A DNA stretch of 64,000 bases. Origin: Krasilnikovozyma curviuscula. Its lineage: Eukaryota > Basidiomycota > Tremellomycetes > Cystofilobasidiales > Mrakiaceae. A program made the translations under genes and the position numbers. The notes below the pieces were generated by a model that did not search any database, was not told the origin of the DNA, and worked only from the letters and a program-made list of their open reading frames with translations. Of this stretch, positions 60,362 through 64,000 are shown piece after piece. Each line of letters begins with the position of its first letter. Position 1 is the stretch's first letter. The stretch spans positions 1-64,000 of the forward strand of contig MVAQ01000018.1 in the NCBI GenBank assembly GCA_014825775.1, in the 5' to 3' direction.

Positions 60362-61423
60362 ATGGAAAATACACCTCAAGCAGGCCCTTCATCTGCCAAT
60401 TCCTACCCATTATCATATTCAACTCTGTCAGCCAAAGAATCAGGAGCATTCAACGTCTGGAACCAACAATTAGGAGCTATTACTGGGCTGGGACGACGAA
60501 ACAGGACGGCTTTTGTGGCTTCTTCGCCTGCTGAAGCTCAAGGAGCTCCATCAACACCTGTAGATGATGCTAAAGAAGAAAGGCAATGGATATCCTGTGA
60601 AAAGCAGAAGCTAGAGTTCATGAAACAAGGTCAGTGAAGCGGCAAGAAACTGGTGTGTGTCGGCATTCAGTGGCTTACGCTGTGGGGCCTCTTCCACCTA
60701 TCAAAACCTCGATGTGATCCGCCAGATCCAACGATTAGATTCATGCTTAAACACTTGGAGGTTGCAGGCTGTCCCACAACGCCAGCTTCGATACACTGCG
60801 CACCCTGCGATGATCAACGCGCTGGAGGGTTTTCCCCATCTCATGGAATCTTACTGTGCCAGAACCAAATCTTAAACAAAAGACATTTACAAGTAATTGT
60901 TAAAAATTCTCTTTCGTTTGTCTCACAATCGACGCTTGAGACTAATTTATATTGTTGTTTGCTTTGTCAGGACACTATCACCCACGAATTGCTACACATG
61001 TTTGACCACTGTCGGTTCAACGTAGACTGGAATGATCTTAGACATCATGCTTGCTCCGAGGTAAGGTTGCCCCGCGCTTTTGTTGTTTTGCCATACTGTC
61101 TCTGTTTCAAACTGACCACCTTGTATCATTTGCGACAGATTCGAGCAGCCAACTTATCCGGTGATTGTAAATTTTTGAAGGAGATGAGAAGAGGTAATTT
61201 TGGAGTGACGAAGCAACATCAAGTATGTCGACCCATTCCCTCCGTTTCCTACATACGTGAAACTGACTGCCACTGTTGGTAGGTCTGTGTCAAGCGACGA
61301 GCAATTCTCTCTGTAATGGCGAACCCGCTCTGTAAATCAAGAGAAGAAGCGGAAACAGCAGTGATGAGTGTTTGGGGAAGTTGTTTGCCTGATACCCGGC
61401 CATTTGATTCCATTCCGATGTAG
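60362..61423 (+). CDS. ATP23: Mitochondrial intermembrane-space metalloprotease Atp23
   Basis: Zinc metalloprotease that processes the N-terminus of Atp6 and helps F0 assembly in the intermembrane space. Exon 1 (60362-60630) encodes [19 protein letters not shown], ending [10 protein letters not shown]. Exon 2 (60726-60892) is [20 protein letters not shown] followed by [19 protein letters not shown], and exon 3 from 60971 holds the catalytic HELLH in [20 protein letters not shown]. Later exons give [20 protein letters not shown] and [15 protein letters not shown], then [16 protein letters not shown]. Paired cysteines (family CxxC and others) are kept, as expected for Mia40-imported proteins. 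It ends [10 protein letters not shown] at 61423. Length of about 250 residues matches the family. Confidence 0.95.
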
Positions 61424-61783
61424 AGGAGAAGGGTTTATTTTTGTGGGGACTGCGATGGGTACATGAAGCCTAGTGACGGTTGATGGGGGTGATGTTAAAG
61501 TGTCTTACCTGATATCTCATACGTTACTGCAATGCTGAGTCGCTGATCTCTAGCGCAGTAAGAGTTGGTAGCCGATTTGTCACAATTCGCTACGTATCTT
61601 TAAGATGATGCACAGTCTACCAATAAACTGCCAACATGCTCATCAAGCTCATATCAGGCCAACTTTCAACTGAATAGTAGCTGGTTCGTTTCCCTGGCGC
61701 CACGACTGTAAAAGGACCTCGCGCCATTGGCGGTTTCGAGTTAGATAGTACCCAGCATCCTCTCCTGGTTCCAACGAAGCAGG
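61424..61783. other. Intergenic region, no gene seen
   Basis: A 360-bp gap between two same-strand genes; it should contain the ATP23 3' flank and the NDUFS7 promoter and leader. Confidence 0.5.
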
Positions 61784-62963
61784 ATGAGACCATCTCCTAT
61801 CTTGAAGATGATCCCAGCGAGATGTAAGCTTCTCCTACACCCCTCGATCTGCCCTTGATGCTCATACTGTTTTCCCACACTTTGTTTCCCCACTCATTCA
61901 GCTCTTCATCCTACTCCTACCACAGCTCTAATCAGGCATAACGCTCCCAACAAATCTCTTCAGCTCTTTAAAACTACTAGATTTGTATCAACTTCACTCA
62001 TCAGGGCAAAGGATGATAAGAAGGGAGGTGTAGGTGAGAACTTGGTGACTGGATATGAGCCAAGGAGTTTGAAAGATCGGGACATGTCTTGGAATAATGC
62101 TAGAGAGATTGCTGATAAAGGAAGTAATCAGTGGGATATAGAGAGGCCCAGAAACGCTGTTGGTGAGTCTCGATCTTGCTTTGGTCCACAATCGGTGAAT
62201 TTGGGATGTCGCTCTGGTGGGGAATCGACCATCCGTTCTGTGTACTGACTGCAACGCGCATTTCCCTTAACTCTGCAGAACATGTGCTGACATCTATGGA
62301 TAGGATTGTCAATTGGGCTAGGCAAGGTTCGATGTGGCCCTTGACTTTTGGTTTGGCGTGCTGTGCCGTCGAAATGTGAGTGTTGCAGGTGGAGTCACGA
62401 ATATAGGCTTATTTTTTGTAGAGCGGCTTTCTGATACTATGTTTTCTATGAACAGGATGCACATGGCAGCTGCTCGGTATGATCAGGATCGAATGGGTAT
62501 CGTCTTTAGAGCTTCACCTCGTCAGGCGGATATCATGATTGTGGCTGGCACCCTCACCAACAAAATGGCACCTGCTCTAAGAAAATGTTACGATCAGATG
62601 CCTTCACCTCGTGTAAGTCCTCCTCTATCTCACCCTTTGCTCTAAATTGGCATCTGATGCGATCCGGCGCGACCGCAGTGGGTCATCTCCATGGGTTCTT
62701 GCGCAAACGGAGGTGGATACTACCACTACTCCTATGCTGTCGTCCGGGGATGTGATAGAATTGTTCCGGTCGACATATACGTTCCAGGTAAGCAACCTAA
62801 CACGATGTGTCTCATTACTGTCTCACTACTTCAGTCTGACCGGGGTTTCTTCTTGAGGTCAGGTTGTCCACCGACCGCAGAGGCTCTGTTTTACGGTATG
62901 CTCCAACTGCAGAGGAAAATAAGAAAAGAAAGAGCCGTCATGAGGTGGTACAGAAACACCTAA
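61784..62963 (+). CDS. Complex I 20-kDa subunit (NDUFS7/PSST)
   Basis: Matrix-arm subunit of NADH:ubiquinone oxidoreductase that carries iron-sulfur cluster N2, the last before ubiquinone. The start [13 protein letters not shown] (61784) is a basic presequence; a GTAAGC intron leads to [14 protein letters not shown] and [14 protein letters not shown]. The conserved core follows: [35 protein letters not shown] (Cys-Cys ligand), [36 protein letters not shown] and [17 protein letters not shown], keeping the four N2 cysteines. It ends [12 protein letters not shown] at 62963. Presence of complex I shows that the organism respires via NADH dehydrogenase and is not a Saccharomyces-like loss lineage. 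Confidence 0.96.
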
Positions 62964-63156
62964 GTTTCATTTTACGACCAAGTTTGGTTGAGAAAGACAG
63001 TGCTCATTTTAGACTGTATCCCATGCCTTTCATTCTCGAGAACTCGAAAGTCCATGAACAAGTGAAAAAAATTGTATATCATCAAGTGTATACTGAAGAT
63101 TCCACCAGAAGATAGTTGACTGGTCCAACTTTTCCAATCCGTCACCCTTCACACTC
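62964..63156. other. Short convergent intergenic region
   Basis: A 193-bp gap between convergent stop codons; nothing recognised beyond the 3' flanks. Confidence 0.6.
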
Positions 63157-64000
63157 TTATAGTTCTGGTGAAGCAATCGCGAAAGGTCCTCGAACGCTGT
63201 CAACAATTCCAGCGCCTTGAGTAAAAATGGGAATAAATCCAAAAGGCTGTTGGCTTGGCACTTGTGCGCATACGTATGGGAAGCTATGGTTAAGGGTTCA
63301 GCAAAGCGCTGGCTATGCGCGCAAATGGATGGATCGAACTTACCCAAGTTCGAAAGGAACCGCTGCCTCCAGCCTATTGATCTGATCTTCATTAAGCTTG
63401 ATTCTGAGAGCACCAACGTTACCCTTCAACTGGGGAATGCTTGTTCCACCGACTGGCAAATATCTCGTGAGCAGTTACCGGCAACTGCTGAACTGGTCGT
63501 AAGACTCACCAATTGGGAAAACGTAAGGTTGTTTTTGCAAAACATAAGCCAGAGCGATTTGAGTCATACCCTCTTCACCTAAACCCATCTCCTGGCTCAT
63601 CTCTTCCAGGATAGCGGCAACTGCTTTTTCCTTCTCACTTTGAGGGCCACCTCTCGAGTTTTTCAGAACTTCATTGTTAATCTTACTGGCAGATTTGTAT
63701 TTTCCTGTGGAGGAGCACATCAGGTGGGCAATGTGGGCGCGGATGGAGCCTGAGCTGTGAGCTCACCTTGTCCGAGCGATCCCCATGACAGCACTGCCAT
63801 TCCTTCATCTAGACACATTGGTAAGATCTCACGTTCGATATCACGATTGTGAAGTGACCACAAGCCCTCTGGTCTCAAATCAGTGGTCAACAGGAGAAGA
63901 TGATTATCAGCGAGAGATGTGAATGCTCACGGTAGACAGCAAATGGTGTCATTCCGTGCTGACGTGCATACGCATTGGCTTTCACCACGACCCCTGTGTA
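63157..64000 (-). CDS. Aldo-keto reductase, aryl-alcohol dehydrogenase type (5' end outside window)
   Basis: NADPH-dependent cytosolic reductase of the fungal AAD group. The window holds the C-terminal part. From the right edge: VVVKANAYARQHGMTPFAVY, then LWSLHNRDIEREILPMCLDE with GMAVLSWGSLGQGKYKSA, an SEKEKAVAAILEEMSQEMG helix, MTQIALAYVLQKQPYVFPIV, and VGGTSIPQLKGNVGALRIKL. The last exon gives QQPFGFIPIFTQGAGIVDSV and RGPFAIASPEL with the stop at 63157. At least three introns. The catalytic Tyr/Lys/His lies upstream, outside the window. Substrate is not predictable; related enzymes reduce aromatic aldehydes. Confidence 0.9.

Overview
The window is nuclear DNA of a basidiomycetous yeast, most likely a tremellomycete or a close relative. 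Almost every gene is split by many short introns (about 45 to 120 nt, GT..AG, often GTGAGT or GTAAGT donors). The coding genes are fungal (two Zn2Cys6 regulators, an Opy2-like HOG anchor, Utp14, Atp23, an NAD-specific Gdh2 type glutamate dehydrogenase), and intergenic gaps are 0.1 to 1.5 kb. Genus cannot be fixed from the sequence. No rRNA, CRISPR, plasmid or intact transposon was seen. All gene models were spliced by eye from protein reading frames and splice consensus, so start codons and exon edges are less certain than the family calls.

Layout. 1-9.7 kb: PCNA (minus, 3' end outside the window), a Zn2Cys6 regulator followed by a 14-TM-type MFS transporter (both plus), and a SAM methyltransferase (minus). 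11-23.4 kb: a serine/threonine kinase with a very long disordered tail, transaldolase (plus), and NAD-glutamate dehydrogenase (minus), with a decayed coding-like stretch between the last two. 23.4-25.5 kb: gene-poor, with a gag-like relic and an intron-containing tRNA-Arg(UCU). 25.5-38 kb: an Opy2-like membrane anchor, an F-box protein, UTP14 and a second Zn2Cys6 regulator. 39-56 kb: five minus-strand genes of which four are readily recognised at product level: an OPT oligopeptide transporter, KRE33/NAT10, isocitrate lyase and cullin-1 (the OPT gene alone spans 4.4 kb). 56-64 kb: a Costars/ABRACL protein, a small orphan gene, AIM41/YqeY, ATP23, complex I NDUFS7/PSST (all plus), and the 3' part of an aryl-alcohol dehydrogenase type aldo-keto reductase entering from the right edge on the minus strand.

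Functionally this is ordinary core and accessory chromosome content: carbon and nitrogen metabolism (transaldolase, isocitrate lyase, Gdh2, OPT), ribosome biogenesis (UTP14, KRE33), DNA replication (PCNA), SCF ubiquitin ligase parts (cullin-1, an F-box protein), osmo-signalling (Opy2-like) and a run of nuclear genes for mitochondrial proteins (AIM41, ATP23, NDUFS7). I did not find a convincing new multi-gene system. The most worthwhile oddities are an acidic/basic insertion in PCNA carrying two SUMO-consensus sites, a 6-nt micro-exon in AIM41, a three-copy 11-bp motif upstream of isocitrate lyase, a non-RD kinase with a long fungal tail, and two decayed coding-like relics.
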